Made by a program: the position numbers and the translations under genes. This document shows, one piece after another, positions 46,001 to 52,398 of a stretch of 64,000 nt of DNA. Under the pieces are notes generated by a model, which worked only from the letters and a program-made list of their open reading frames with translations, ran no database searches and was not told the origin of the DNA. The stretch's first letter is position 1, and each line of letters starts with the position of its first letter. The DNA lies in the NCBI RefSeq assembly GCF_042219855.1, contig NZ_JBHJHP010000007.1:62001-126000 (forward strand), written 5' to 3'. The DNA is from JBHJHP01 sp042219855. Its GTDB lineage: Bacteria; Bacteroidota; Bacteroidia; Bacteroidales; UBA5342.

Positions 46001-46254
46001 TTATTCTGGCATTTTGAAATGCTAATGTTGTAATAGTCTTTACCAACAGCAGCGCTGTCTGCATTTAAAACTATTGAACTCAGGGATTTGTCAGTATTAA
46101 AAGTTAAATCAAGTGTAGCAACACCTAACGCATTATCCAGCGTAAGGGTTTGTCCAACTGTTGATTTATCTCCAAATTTTAACTGACCAAAACCCAGGCT
46201 TGATACCAGAAGCATACAAGCCATAACATACAATTTGATGTCGATTTTCTTCAT
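40024..46254 (-). CDS. giant T9SS cargo with three LamG and three GATase-like domains
   Basis: The product is 2076 residues with a signal peptide (YVMACMLLVSSLGFGQ). The N-terminal 420 residues match nothing I recognise. LamG-type concanavalin A-like domains lie at about 436-657, 741-941 and 1521-1732, each with a DDGK-x-HHVV or ETHHVV motif and a late FNIY or VNIY strand. Domains with a GATase/flavodoxin-like pattern lie at 945-1182, 1276-1515 and 1738-1975; the first and third are near copies. Short beta-sandwich linkers and a T9SS sorting domain (about 1994-2076, SVYPNPARDVVNI) complete it. ATG at 46254 is chosen over an in-frame GTG at 46260. It is probably a surface adhesin or glycan-binding protein. 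No catalytic residues were identified. Confidence 0.85.
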   Translation of the reverse strand: MKKIDIKLYVMACMLLVSSLGFGQLKFGDKSTVGQTLTLDNALGVATLDLTFNTDKSLSSIVLNADSAAVGKDYYNISISKCQNNKGFGVDVYDESDQAIVNDDFRCRLGRMSTSNENPVRVASIDSLVSILDAYAVNDAATSTSRQKPAHCLFDLADDNQAFGAWPGKYKKVKYGFNVKFSGQSLDTDITFSIDTYDEGNTGSTASYSLTVLIAGVDTVTIDDYYVTGTGVKNVSLAADAGFGPGDFTGQNVFWYLETTGTGTPVADDSFDPVIVFDNLKIVYNSPAWIQPAAGIEVNSFQNSLLRGEAGVETTFAVPIQTKNRMAALTIVNDLYLNGDGLERPYTLVDPGALKANDGSGNYTVDVDYTLEPSTFDAGSGKWSDAKITVAAPPSGVVNDDMMLFFKATPVAGEELISRFELDNGTRIFYDVSVIEKTFALMHSYTFEDADTVIDVVGDLNGTLHGSKITVADGKATVSGATASTDGYISLDADALDLKSYSAVTLEAYLETGEALNGSYSMLAYFGNNTGGNKCFWIQPTRNGNETRIETNNGSTTATAALSGYELDDGKMHHVVASLSATALKYYIDGDLVASAALDADYVSTLDTVIANIFKGPNGWGDPNYNVSLDEFNIYDGVMDDALISSRALEYIAASNSQLSGLTVDAGAIAPSFNPMVHSYYLALPDGTTTLNVDAVAKASGSTVTGTGSADVSSGSGVIEIQVVSEDENDTTVYSIVYGQLELMHAYNFENPDSVMDVVGTLGGTREGNATIENGQLVLDEAGDWVSFDGAALDLNSYPAITMEYVYTSAVGANDDHWNWSAYFGGNGGSNCTMTAFNTWGQIRFWKDNSSARGVVTNQLDDGKPHHVVTVVSNNIVKLYVDGALIGTKEGVGNLVIGTENAMLGRAYWNDPTWMGTIDEFNIYSGMMDDAMVAEQAKFALNTTVAYVTEDKVMDATATQPDNDPIIQMLKNDPNVWVDVMTVANDAVLDLSRYDVVVGQEPFGSSSAIWKRGGTLGMGSLTVPHIINKVYTMKDGRGFQDGAAGSGGEQAGDYYLHVDPAKQSSPLFNGLTFEGDSVQIFLNGYKDDGGADDAYHKGLQYAVDVVLSPDTTLMALSTMAPANATVGINYLGVGDVIGSETMQAPMITMGMNFGAISAAGGDNITEAGLTLWRNAIYMLAGLEVPAEAVSKSIEVEVDVAAAVMKGSDGNAYQFTVPSGTTAIDLDVNVVNGKDAVIPTISGLSDGQDAEYELKVFAPVGTDSMVYKVYVHVQSEGEILYCSASNGVYATAKAYDTNVYDALVEGGYSVTFAKKGSIFEWTPDGINAFDYTPYAGMVIGGGESSSNVNDYAKRNYPIPCVSMQNDGPKNNKWGWVNDKKAEEFAKFSDFTVETAQMKILNNTHPITAGYDMDQLITWSDGTPDSADWPKEVKSYNLMDSVPDAIPLATFNEESLYPTMWAVPKGSEVRSMNGDYDTYEHVTTASNVVLLYAFNDGLLYMTDEFKPLLLNSLDWAINSIPLTLKHSYPFDDGTAVDVIAGADGVLQGDATVADGVVTLSGTGFVSLPGKEINVPEYGQLSVEAVFTQAAGLDGFTVLYNFGETSGTIGANYFICQPTRNDGDQSRASVSCLNTTDPWLTENGVMGNEIKDAETHHVVTILTHSAIKYYLDGVLVGTDALTGNNSLANISSDTAYIGKSVYSGDPLWQGSVDIVNIYQGEMDAAKVAERAAELLPGPKKVAYVTESKTMAETATQPDNDPIVTMLMKDDNFVVDTWLVANDSVFDLSGYDVVIGQEPFGSSSAIWKRDGSLGMGSLTVPHIINKVYAMKAGRGFATGASGSGGEQASDFYLHVDPANQANDLFKGLTFVGDSIRIFLEGFADDGSADGEHFKGLQYATDVMFNPANSALAMSTKAPANATVGINYLATGDSIGSEEMQAPMITMAMNYGAICGNSGKNITAAGLTIWRNAVYMLAGLPVPEEAYTSVSKVRNDAVSVSVYPNPARDVVNISFGLDRKAAVSLSVYSVSGQLVELRDDKLYESGEHKLTVNTSEMKAGLYIYKLNIGEESATGILSITK
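40330..41043 (-). repeat. intragenic repeat B (714 bp)
   Basis: This encodes residues 1738-1975 of the giant protein and aligns end to end with repeat A at 42709-43422. Both are 714 bp and encode 238 residues, with identical stretches such as QEPFGSSSAIWKR and GMGSLTVPHIINKVY. Confidence 0.9.
42709..43422 (-). repeat. intragenic repeat A (714 bp)
   Basis: This encodes residues 945-1182 of the giant protein. The equal length of A and B, with no net insertion or deletion, and long conserved blocks indicate a domain duplication kept under selection. Confidence 0.9.
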
Positions 46255-46501
46255 ATGCACTAAATTTTAGTTAGAAATTGGATTAATCAATAATATATTA
46301 GCAATTATTATTCGGGATTTTAATCTTCTTGTTTACCACATCAATTGAACAACCTGCTAAAATGCAGCCTGTTTCACATTTATCTTTTCCTTTAATCTCC
46401 TCTTTATTAATTTTTTAGAATATTTCAGCAAGCTCAATACCTTCACAAAAAACCTGATGTCATCAATTGGATTTACACGTTTTACCAAAGGAAAAACTTT
46501 T

Positions 46502-46533
46502 CAAATGTAAACGTTTCCATAAAAAAAAACAAA
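46502..46533 (-). promoter_or_regulatory. promoter candidate for the giant LamG gene
   Basis: Read on the minus strand, TTTG (46533-46530), a 20-nt spacer and TACATTTG (46509-46502) exactly fit the TTTG-N20-TAnnTTTG pattern of Bacteroidota. An operator-like site fills the spacer. Confidence 0.7.
46505..46520. promoter_or_regulatory. LacI-type operator-like site 3
   Basis: ATGTAAACGTTTCCAT is a 16-bp near-palindrome, imperfect only at the fourth base from each end. It lies between and over the -7 and -33 elements of the LamG promoter candidate, a classical repressor position. Confidence 0.65.
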
Positions 46534-46813
46534 TTTATACCCTGCTATTCAGCACCTGCAATATTTACTTTACATTACCATTATATTATGATGCTCAGCA
46601 ATTTAATATATTCAACACCACACAATAAGCCTATAATTCTGATTTATTGACTATTATAATGTTAAGAAACTTTAAATTCGGATAAAAAACGGAAACTTAA
46701 AATATAAATTATTCGACAATAATATATTACAAAACATATTTTTAATACGGCAGGAATTTTCTGAAAACACAGTTTATACGGCCTCTTTAAAAAATAAGTT
46801 TTACTGCTTCAAA

Positions 46814-46827
46814 TGATATCGTTTTCA
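46814..46827. promoter_or_regulatory. LacI-type operator-like site 4 (weak)
   Basis: TGATATCGTTTTCA differs at one base from site 1 and two bases from the perfect site at 52184. It lies 32 bp beyond the symporter stop codon and 560 bp before the LamG start, and could be an auxiliary looping site. Confidence 0.4.
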
Positions 46828-46858
46828 CAAATATGCCATGTAAATGACTTCAATCACA

Positions 46859-48343
46859 TCACTGCATCTTCTGTTTTCTGGCCGTAAAACGAAGAATACT
46901 AAACATAAATCCGGTAATAAAAATGACGATTGTTCCAAAGACAATGGACAGATAACTATGGAAAGGACTGATTAAAGATTCCAGACCCGTTCCGGGAAAG
47001 ATTATGGGAGAAAGACTCATCCAGGCAATAATAACAACACCTGCAATAACACCAATAATGGCGGTTGAATTTGTCACCCGTTTCGACATAAAGCCCAAGA
47101 GGAACAATCCCAGCATACCTCCGCTGAAAATGGATGCCAGCTTCCACCAGGCCTCAAGGGCACTTTGTACATTTATCATTGCAACCGCTACACCAATACC
47201 CAGCACACTGAAAACAAGAGAAGAGAGATACAATACCCTCATGGATTTTTTATTATGCTCAGATTTATCCTCTGAAATATTAAAGAAATCTGTCAGTATC
47301 ACTGTGGCCGAACTGTTTATACTGGTTGAGATCGTACTCATTCCTGCTGCAAAAACAGAAGCAATCAGAAATCCTGTCAACCCAACAGGCAACTGGTTCA
47401 CAATAAAATTCGGGAATACCTTATCTGCCTGGATACCTTCCGGAAGTAAGCCGGGACTGGCCTTGTAAAAGGCAAAAAGAGCCGTTCCGATAAAAAAGAA
47501 AAGCGCAGATACCGGCACATATAATAAACCGCCAAACAACGCTGATTTTTTTGCTGCTTTATCGGAACCGGATGTCATATAGCGTTGTATATAATTCTGA
47601 TCAATCCCGTAATTCTGCAGATTTATAAAAATACCATAAATCAATACAACCCAGAACGTAGAGTCTTTAAGGCTTAACCCAAAACTTCCCAGGCTGAATT
47701 TATCATGTAAAGATGCTATTTCGAAGATCTGCCATGGCCCTTCAGGCATTTTTACCATGATGGTAATTACAGTCACCACAGCTCCGGCTATTAATATGAT
47801 GGCCTGAATGGCATCTGTCCAGACAACAGCCTGTATTCCTCCCAGCAGAGAATAAATCATCACACTAAAACCTGTAACAATTATTATGGTTGATATATTC
47901 CAGTCCAGGAGTGTATGCAATAATATACCAAGTAAAAACAGGATGGTGCCGGCCCGCATCAATTGGGTCAACAGATACATGACCGAAACGTATGTTTTTG
48001 CCCAGGGGCCAAAACGTTGTTCCAGATATGTATAAGCAGAAGGACTGTTAACAGACCGGTAGAGCGGAACAAAAAACTTTACTGCCATAAACGAGGCAAA
48101 GGGTATAGAGAGACTGAATGCAAATGCATTCCAGTTGCTGAGAAAAGCCTGTCCCGGCAAGGCCAGGTAACTGATACTGCTGACAAATGTTGCAAAAATT
48201 GACAGAGAGATGACCCAGGATGGCAGGTTGTTATTTCCAAGTGTAAATGATGATGACGTTTTGTTTTTGCGGTAAAAAGACAGACCAAATAAGACAATAC
48301 CCAATAAATAGGCTATAAAAATGAAAACATCTAATTTACTCAT
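46859..48343 (-). CDS. sodium:solute symporter (SSS family)
   Basis: The product is 494 residues with about 13 hydrophobic segments. The opening DVFIFIAYLLGIVLFGLSFY, SSSFTLGNNNLPSWVISLSI with FATFVSSISY, and AGMSTISTSINSSATVILTD mark the SSS family, inner-membrane permeases that import sugars, acids or sialic acid with sodium. The start has an unusually good Shine-Dalgarno sequence (GGGAGGT, 4 bp before the ATG), rare in this phylum. It lies 25 bp after the aldolase gene and ends the GH78-led operon at 52.1 kb. A sugar acid or rhamnose-containing product released by the neighbouring rhamnosidase is a likely substrate. Confidence 0.93.
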   Translation of the reverse strand: MSKLDVFIFIAYLLGIVLFGLSFYRKNKTSSSFTLGNNNLPSWVISLSIFATFVSSISYLALPGQAFLSNWNAFAFSLSIPFASFMAVKFFVPLYRSVNSPSAYTYLEQRFGPWAKTYVSVMYLLTQLMRAGTILFLLGILLHTLLDWNISTIIIVTGFSVMIYSLLGGIQAVVWTDAIQAIILIAGAVVTVITIMVKMPEGPWQIFEIASLHDKFSLGSFGLSLKDSTFWVVLIYGIFINLQNYGIDQNYIQRYMTSGSDKAAKKSALFGGLLYVPVSALFFFIGTALFAFYKASPGLLPEGIQADKVFPNFIVNQLPVGLTGFLIASVFAAGMSTISTSINSSATVILTDFFNISEDKSEHNKKSMRVLYLSSLVFSVLGIGVAVAMINVQSALEAWWKLASIFSGGMLGLFLLGFMSKRVTNSTAIIGVIAGVVIIAWMSLSPIIFPGTGLESLISPFHSYLSIVFGTIVIFITGFMFSILRFTARKQKMQ

Positions 48344-48368
48344 AATACCTCCCTTATTACCACATCGT

Positions 48369-49295
48369 TTACACCAATGTTTTGTAATTCAGCTCCTCAA
48401 GAGCCAAAATAATTCTCTCGCGTTCCGGTGCTTTAAAACGATGGAAAGGTTCAGCCATAAAATCACTGCAAACGCCCAATACATTCAGGGCACATTTTAA
48501 TCCCTTAAGGTAACTTGAACCGTATTTGCCAACGCTGTAAACCGATGTACTGATCCGCATAACTTTCTCCTGCAATAATAAAATCCTGTCAAAGTCTTTT
48601 TCAACAGAAGCATTGTAAATATCCACATAAAGTTTCGGAAACATGTTGGCGCCACCATTCACACCTCCATGTCCTCCTAGCAGTACAAACTGCGATGTCA
48701 ACTCTTCAGGGCCAACCATAAATGTAAAATCAGGCCTGTCTTTCAGTAAAAAGTTAATCTGATTAAAATAAGCCAGGTTAGCTGAACTGTCCTTCATTCC
48801 GATGATTCCGGGAATATCTGCCGCTGAACGCACGGTCTGTGGTGCAAACATTACCTTGGTATGAACCGGCATATTGTAAATAAACAACGGAAGTGGCATC
48901 TGCTTCATTATCCGCTCCAGATATTCCAGAAGTTCCGGTTGGCTTGCTTCAAAATAATAGGGAGGTGTAATAACCACGGCATCTGCACCATACTGAGCTG
49001 CTTTTTTTGCCAGATTCAGGCTTTCGGTAAAAGCAGAATCTGAAATCCCCACAAGAACAGGAATTCTGCCATTAACAAAGTGGCATGTCAGCTTAATTAA
49101 ATCTTCCCTTAATTTATACGATAAGCTTGCGAATTCACCTGTGGTTCCAAGAATAAAAACGCCATGTACTCCGCCAGCAATAACCCGTTCCACAAGCCGC
49201 TCCAAACCCTCAACATCCAGCGTATTATTATCGAGAAGGGGGGTAACCAATGGGGGAACAATACCCCGCAACGGAATCTTAAAATTTGGTATCAT
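48369..49295 (-). CDS. DHDPS/NAL-family aldolase
   Basis: The product is 308 residues, a class I TIM-barrel aldolase of the dihydrodipicolinate synthase / N-acetylneuraminate lyase superfamily. GIVPPLVTPLLDNNTLD opens the barrel, ILGTTGEF is the substrate carboxylate-binding loop, the Tyr of FIYNMP lies near 139 and the Schiff-base Lys of IIGMKDSSAN near 166. Members cleave or form 2-keto acids, such as 2-keto-3-deoxy sugar acids giving pyruvate. The core biosynthetic DapA is normally elsewhere. In this place, between a rhamnosidase and a symporter gene, a catabolic 2-keto-3-deoxy-sugar acid aldolase is more likely. The exact substrate is open. Confidence 0.88.
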   Translation of the reverse strand: MIPNFKIPLRGIVPPLVTPLLDNNTLDVEGLERLVERVIAGGVHGVFILGTTGEFASLSYKLREDLIKLTCHFVNGRIPVLVGISDSAFTESLNLAKKAAQYGADAVVITPPYYFEASQPELLEYLERIMKQMPLPLFIYNMPVHTKVMFAPQTVRSAADIPGIIGMKDSSANLAYFNQINFLLKDRPDFTFMVGPEELTSQFVLLGGHGGVNGGANMFPKLYVDIYNASVEKDFDRILLLQEKVMRISTSVYSVGKYGSSYLKGLKCALNVLGVCSDFMAEPFHRFKAPERERIILALEELNYKTLV

Positions 49296-49320
49296 ATTCT
49301 ATTTCAGTTTTATTATCAAA

Positions 49321-52083
49321 TTACAGCGAAGAGCTAAAAACATAGGATCCTGAACCAAGCTCAAGTAAAGCCCGGCCATTTTCGAATTCAAGTACTTTAA
49401 TGTATTCTGATTCCGTAACCTTTACACCACTTTCTTTAACCGAACCAAGTGATTTAGCCGGCACACATACTTTTGCCATAGTGTTTGCAGGTATTGAAAT
49501 TTGCCAGGAAAAGCGATGCTTACTTTTCTCCCAGCTACTTTCTATACTGCCATATGGTGATTCGTAAGCTGCTTTTACATGGTCCAGTCCTACCGGAATT
49601 TCCGGCTTCATAATAATGTGCTTAAAACCCGGATTTTCAGGATCGGACTTTATTCCAGCCAGATTCTCATAATACCAGATAATCAGATCACCCAGCATCA
49701 TTACGTGATTATAGGAATTCATATTGGGTGCTGCAGTATTACCATTCCATAATTCCCATATTGTTGTTGCCCCGTTTTCCACCATATATCCCCAACCGGG
49801 ATACGATTTGGCCGTCGCAATCCGGTAAGCCAGATCTATTTCACCATTTTCCGTCAATGTCCGCATCAACCATTGTGTTCCTATTAAACCTGTACTTAAA
49901 TGGCCATTATTCTTTTTTACGATGATATCGACAACCGTACCTAAAACAGCTTCTTTATCAGGTTCAGGAACCAAGCCAAATTGCAAGGCAAGCAGATTAC
50001 AGGTTAAGGTATTATCACCATAACCCTTTTGTAGCGGGTTAAAGAACTTTTTGTTAAATCCAACCTTAACCTTTTCGGAAAGTGCTGCATAATAATCCGC
50101 ATCTGTGTTGCATCCGGTTTGTTCTGCAAATTTTCGCATTAATCCGGCATAATAATATAAGTACGCTGTTGAAATCAGTTCACTCGGATGTTTCACATTG
50201 GCACTTTTACCTCTGCCCTCTTCAATGGTTGCAGGTGGTGCACACCAATCGCCATAACTGTCTTTAGTCATTATAAAGTCTTCGGTCATGTAACGGTCCT
50301 GCATGTAGTCCATCCATTTTTTCATTGAAGCATAATGTGTCTTCAAAGGTTGGATATCACCATACTGCCTGTACAGCATTTCAGCTACCATCAGATATGT
50401 TCCGGGCCAGGTCATATTATCACTGTAATAACGCCAAAAGGCAGGTGCCACATCAGGAATTGTGCCTTCTCCTTTCTGAGCATAAGCAATATCATCCACC
50501 CATTTTGAATACAGTGTTGCGTTATCATATACAAAACTTTCACCATAACAACCCGTTGAACGGTCTCCAAGCCATGGCTGACGCTCGTTCCGTTGCGGGC
50601 AGTCAACCGGCATACCTTTGTAATTTCCCTTTATGCTCCAGGTTGCATTTTCATAAATCCGGTTAATCAGCGGATTGGAGGTTTCAAATGTTCCCGACAC
50701 TGCCATATTATCATACACAACTTCACCTGTAAAATCATCTGTTGTTGGAATTCCGGGATAACCGGTAATCTCTACATACCTGAACCCATGATAGATAAAT
50801 CGAGGCGACCATTCTTCTGTGCCTTCACCTTTCAGGGTATATACATCTGTAGCCTGAGCATCGCGAAGATTCTCCGTGGCAATTCCACCGTCACTGTTCA
50901 GAATTTCCGAAAAACGCATTTTCACCTTATCACCGGCTTTTCCACGGACCTTTAACCTGAGCCATCCCACCATGTTCTGACCCATATCCAGTACATAGGT
51001 TTCATCTGATATTTTATGCATCCCAACAGGTTTGATGTACTCCATTACTTTCATATTCGGAGTCATCTGTGCCTCGTATCTTCCATCCGGCTGATCCACA
51101 TATTCCACCTGTAACCAACTACTGTCTTCAAAACCCACAGTATTCCATCCGGGCATTTCCATCCGGGCATCATACTCCTCCCCGTCATATTCATTATTTG
51201 TCAGTAAGGGCCCGTTTGCTGTGCCTTTCCATGAGTTGTCAGTCTTAATAATTTGTTTTGACCCGTCGGTGAATTCAATCTCAAGTTGCATTAAAAGCTT
51301 CGGAAAACCGAAATTCTTTATTTTATACGGCTTATAGTGTTGACGCATGGTATGATAGCGGCCATTACCCAGAATTACTCCCAGAGCATTATCTCCCTTT
51401 TTCAATGCCGATGTAACATCATACACATTGTATTTTATATTCTGATGATAATCCGTTGGAACAGGAGCCAATACACAATCCCCTATTTTGTCTCCGTTTA
51501 TATAAAGTTCATACAAGCCAAGTCCCATCAGATAAGCCCTGGCCTTTTTCACAGTTTTGTCTGCTTTAAATTCTTTGCGCAAATAACGGGCTGATAAACG
51601 GGAATGAAAGGTGTCGTCATCCCAGGGGAAGGTACGGTCGAATCCGATCCATCTTCCATACCAGTCTTTATAGTATAAAAAGCCCATGCTCCAGTATGCT
51701 GTCTCACTCCAGCCTGACTCCCCATTACTGGTTACCGTTTTCACTTTCCAGAAACAATCCGTCCTGCTTTTTAATTCTTTGCCCCCGTAAGGCACCAGGT
51801 GTGACTGATCTGAATCCACTTCACCGGAATCCCAAAGATCACCAATATTATTATCAAGGTTTTCAATTGACGAGGCAACCAGTATGTGATACGATTTCTG
51901 AAAAACCCCATGTTCATCCGACTGAATCTTCCAGCTTAAACGTGGATTCGGAGTATCTATTCCAAGTGGATTTTTAAGCAATTCACATCGCAGTTCCTGT
52001 GTTTTCACCGAACCCATTGCAGACAGGCAAAACCAGAAGGTCAGACTAAATATGAAAAATAGTTTTTTATATCGGATTTCCAT
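49321..52083 (-). CDS. GH78 alpha-L-rhamnosidase, second copy
   Basis: The product is 920 residues with a signal peptide (LFFIFSLTFWFCLSAMG) and no lipobox cysteine, so it is probably periplasmic. Order of domains: beta domain (ELRCELLKNPLGIDTPNPRLSW), sugar-binding beta-sandwich (ARAYLMGLGLYELYINGDKIG), an alpha/alpha-barrel with the acidic motif VDCPQRNERQPWLGDRSTGCYGES (near 494-516), and a C-terminal beta domain (AAYESPYGSIESSWEK). It removes alpha-L-rhamnose and leads a three-gene operon with the aldolase (25 bp) and symporter. The strongest operator-like palindrome of the window lies about 100 bp upstream. It is a distant paralogue of the GH78 gene at 19097-21871. Confidence 0.94.
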   Translation of the reverse strand: MEIRYKKLFFIFSLTFWFCLSAMGSVKTQELRCELLKNPLGIDTPNPRLSWKIQSDEHGVFQKSYHILVASSIENLDNNIGDLWDSGEVDSDQSHLVPYGGKELKSRTDCFWKVKTVTSNGESGWSETAYWSMGFLYYKDWYGRWIGFDRTFPWDDDTFHSRLSARYLRKEFKADKTVKKARAYLMGLGLYELYINGDKIGDCVLAPVPTDYHQNIKYNVYDVTSALKKGDNALGVILGNGRYHTMRQHYKPYKIKNFGFPKLLMQLEIEFTDGSKQIIKTDNSWKGTANGPLLTNNEYDGEEYDARMEMPGWNTVGFEDSSWLQVEYVDQPDGRYEAQMTPNMKVMEYIKPVGMHKISDETYVLDMGQNMVGWLRLKVRGKAGDKVKMRFSEILNSDGGIATENLRDAQATDVYTLKGEGTEEWSPRFIYHGFRYVEITGYPGIPTTDDFTGEVVYDNMAVSGTFETSNPLINRIYENATWSIKGNYKGMPVDCPQRNERQPWLGDRSTGCYGESFVYDNATLYSKWVDDIAYAQKGEGTIPDVAPAFWRYYSDNMTWPGTYLMVAEMLYRQYGDIQPLKTHYASMKKWMDYMQDRYMTEDFIMTKDSYGDWCAPPATIEEGRGKSANVKHPSELISTAYLYYYAGLMRKFAEQTGCNTDADYYAALSEKVKVGFNKKFFNPLQKGYGDNTLTCNLLALQFGLVPEPDKEAVLGTVVDIIVKKNNGHLSTGLIGTQWLMRTLTENGEIDLAYRIATAKSYPGWGYMVENGATTIWELWNGNTAAPNMNSYNHVMMLGDLIIWYYENLAGIKSDPENPGFKHIIMKPEIPVGLDHVKAAYESPYGSIESSWEKSKHRFSWQISIPANTMAKVCVPAKSLGSVKESGVKVTESEYIKVLEFENGRALLELGSGSYVFSSSL

Positions 52084-52183
52084 GGAATATCAGTTAGCAG
52101 TTGTGGATTTTTACATCAATTTTAAAACCTTAACTATCAATCTGTAAATTGATACAGATGCAAATTTAATAACATCTTTAAAG

Positions 52184-52203
52184 ATATGAAAACGTTTTCA
52201 TAT
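52184..52203. promoter_or_regulatory. LacI-type operator, perfect 20-bp palindrome
   Basis: ATATGAAAACGTTTTCATAT is a perfect palindrome with a central CG, the form expected of a LacI/GalR-family operator. It overlaps the -33 zone of the leftward promoter candidate, 101 bp upstream of the GH78 start codon. It is the best match of five related sites in the window. Confidence 0.8.
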
Positions 52204-52319
52204 TTTTTACTTTATCTGACAGATTCCACTACCGGAAGTCTGAAGTCCCTCCAATAGCAGACAGAGAAAAAGGTTAAAATCAATATAAATTAATCCCGAT
52301 ATGTAATACTAAAAAATCC

Positions 52320-52336
52320 AACCGCTTAATTCGGTT
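52320..52336. terminator. weak hairpin before pyrG
   Basis: AACCG / CGGTT pair around a 7-base loop, with an A-run on one side and TTTT on the other. It could act as a short two-way terminator or may be chance. Confidence 0.3.
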
Positions 52337-52344
52337 TTTATTAC

Positions 52345-52352
52345 TATTTTTG
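52345..52352 (+). promoter_or_regulatory. pyrG promoter -7 candidate
   Basis: TATTTTTG fits TAnnTTTG, 46 bp before the GTG start of pyrG. No good -33 element lies 20 bp upstream. Confidence 0.4.
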
Positions 52353-52398
52353 TGCACTTTAAAACGAAACGAATTTTAACAAGAAACATAAGTTTAAA

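Larger units (their letters stand above)
46255..46858. other. 604-bp regulatory gap upstream of the giant LamG gene
   Basis: The region is very AT-rich and has no gene that I can support. It holds a complete leftward promoter candidate (46502-46533), an overlapping LacI-type site (46505-46520) and a second, weaker LacI-type site (46814-46827). The remaining roughly 250-bp stretch on each side of the promoter shows nothing I can interpret, apart from a long leader of about 240 nt for the LamG gene. Confidence 0.6.
52084..52398. promoter_or_regulatory. divergent regulatory region, rhamnosidase operon / pyrG
   Basis: This 315-bp gap holds no gene. It contains the perfect palindrome at 52184-52203, a leftward -7 candidate (52161-52168, CAAATTTA on the plus strand, i.e. 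TAAATTTG) whose -33 zone falls inside that palindrome, a weak hairpin at 52320-52336 and a rightward -7 candidate at 52345-52352. It marks the border between the pectin region and core genes. Confidence 0.65.

Noticed and set aside
46261..46501. Possible small gene or riboswitch in the LamG leader
   Set aside because: No open frame with protein-like composition; only short, weak hairpins were seen, and no known riboswitch motif.
47004..47468. Plus-strand 154-codon frame opposite the symporter gene
   Set aside because: Antisense to a conserved membrane protein and rich in residues that reflect its hydrophobic codons.
52206..52320. Possible CRISPR or tRNA in the gap before pyrG
   Set aside because: No repeat-spacer pattern, CCA-type acceptor or cloverleaf pairing could be found.
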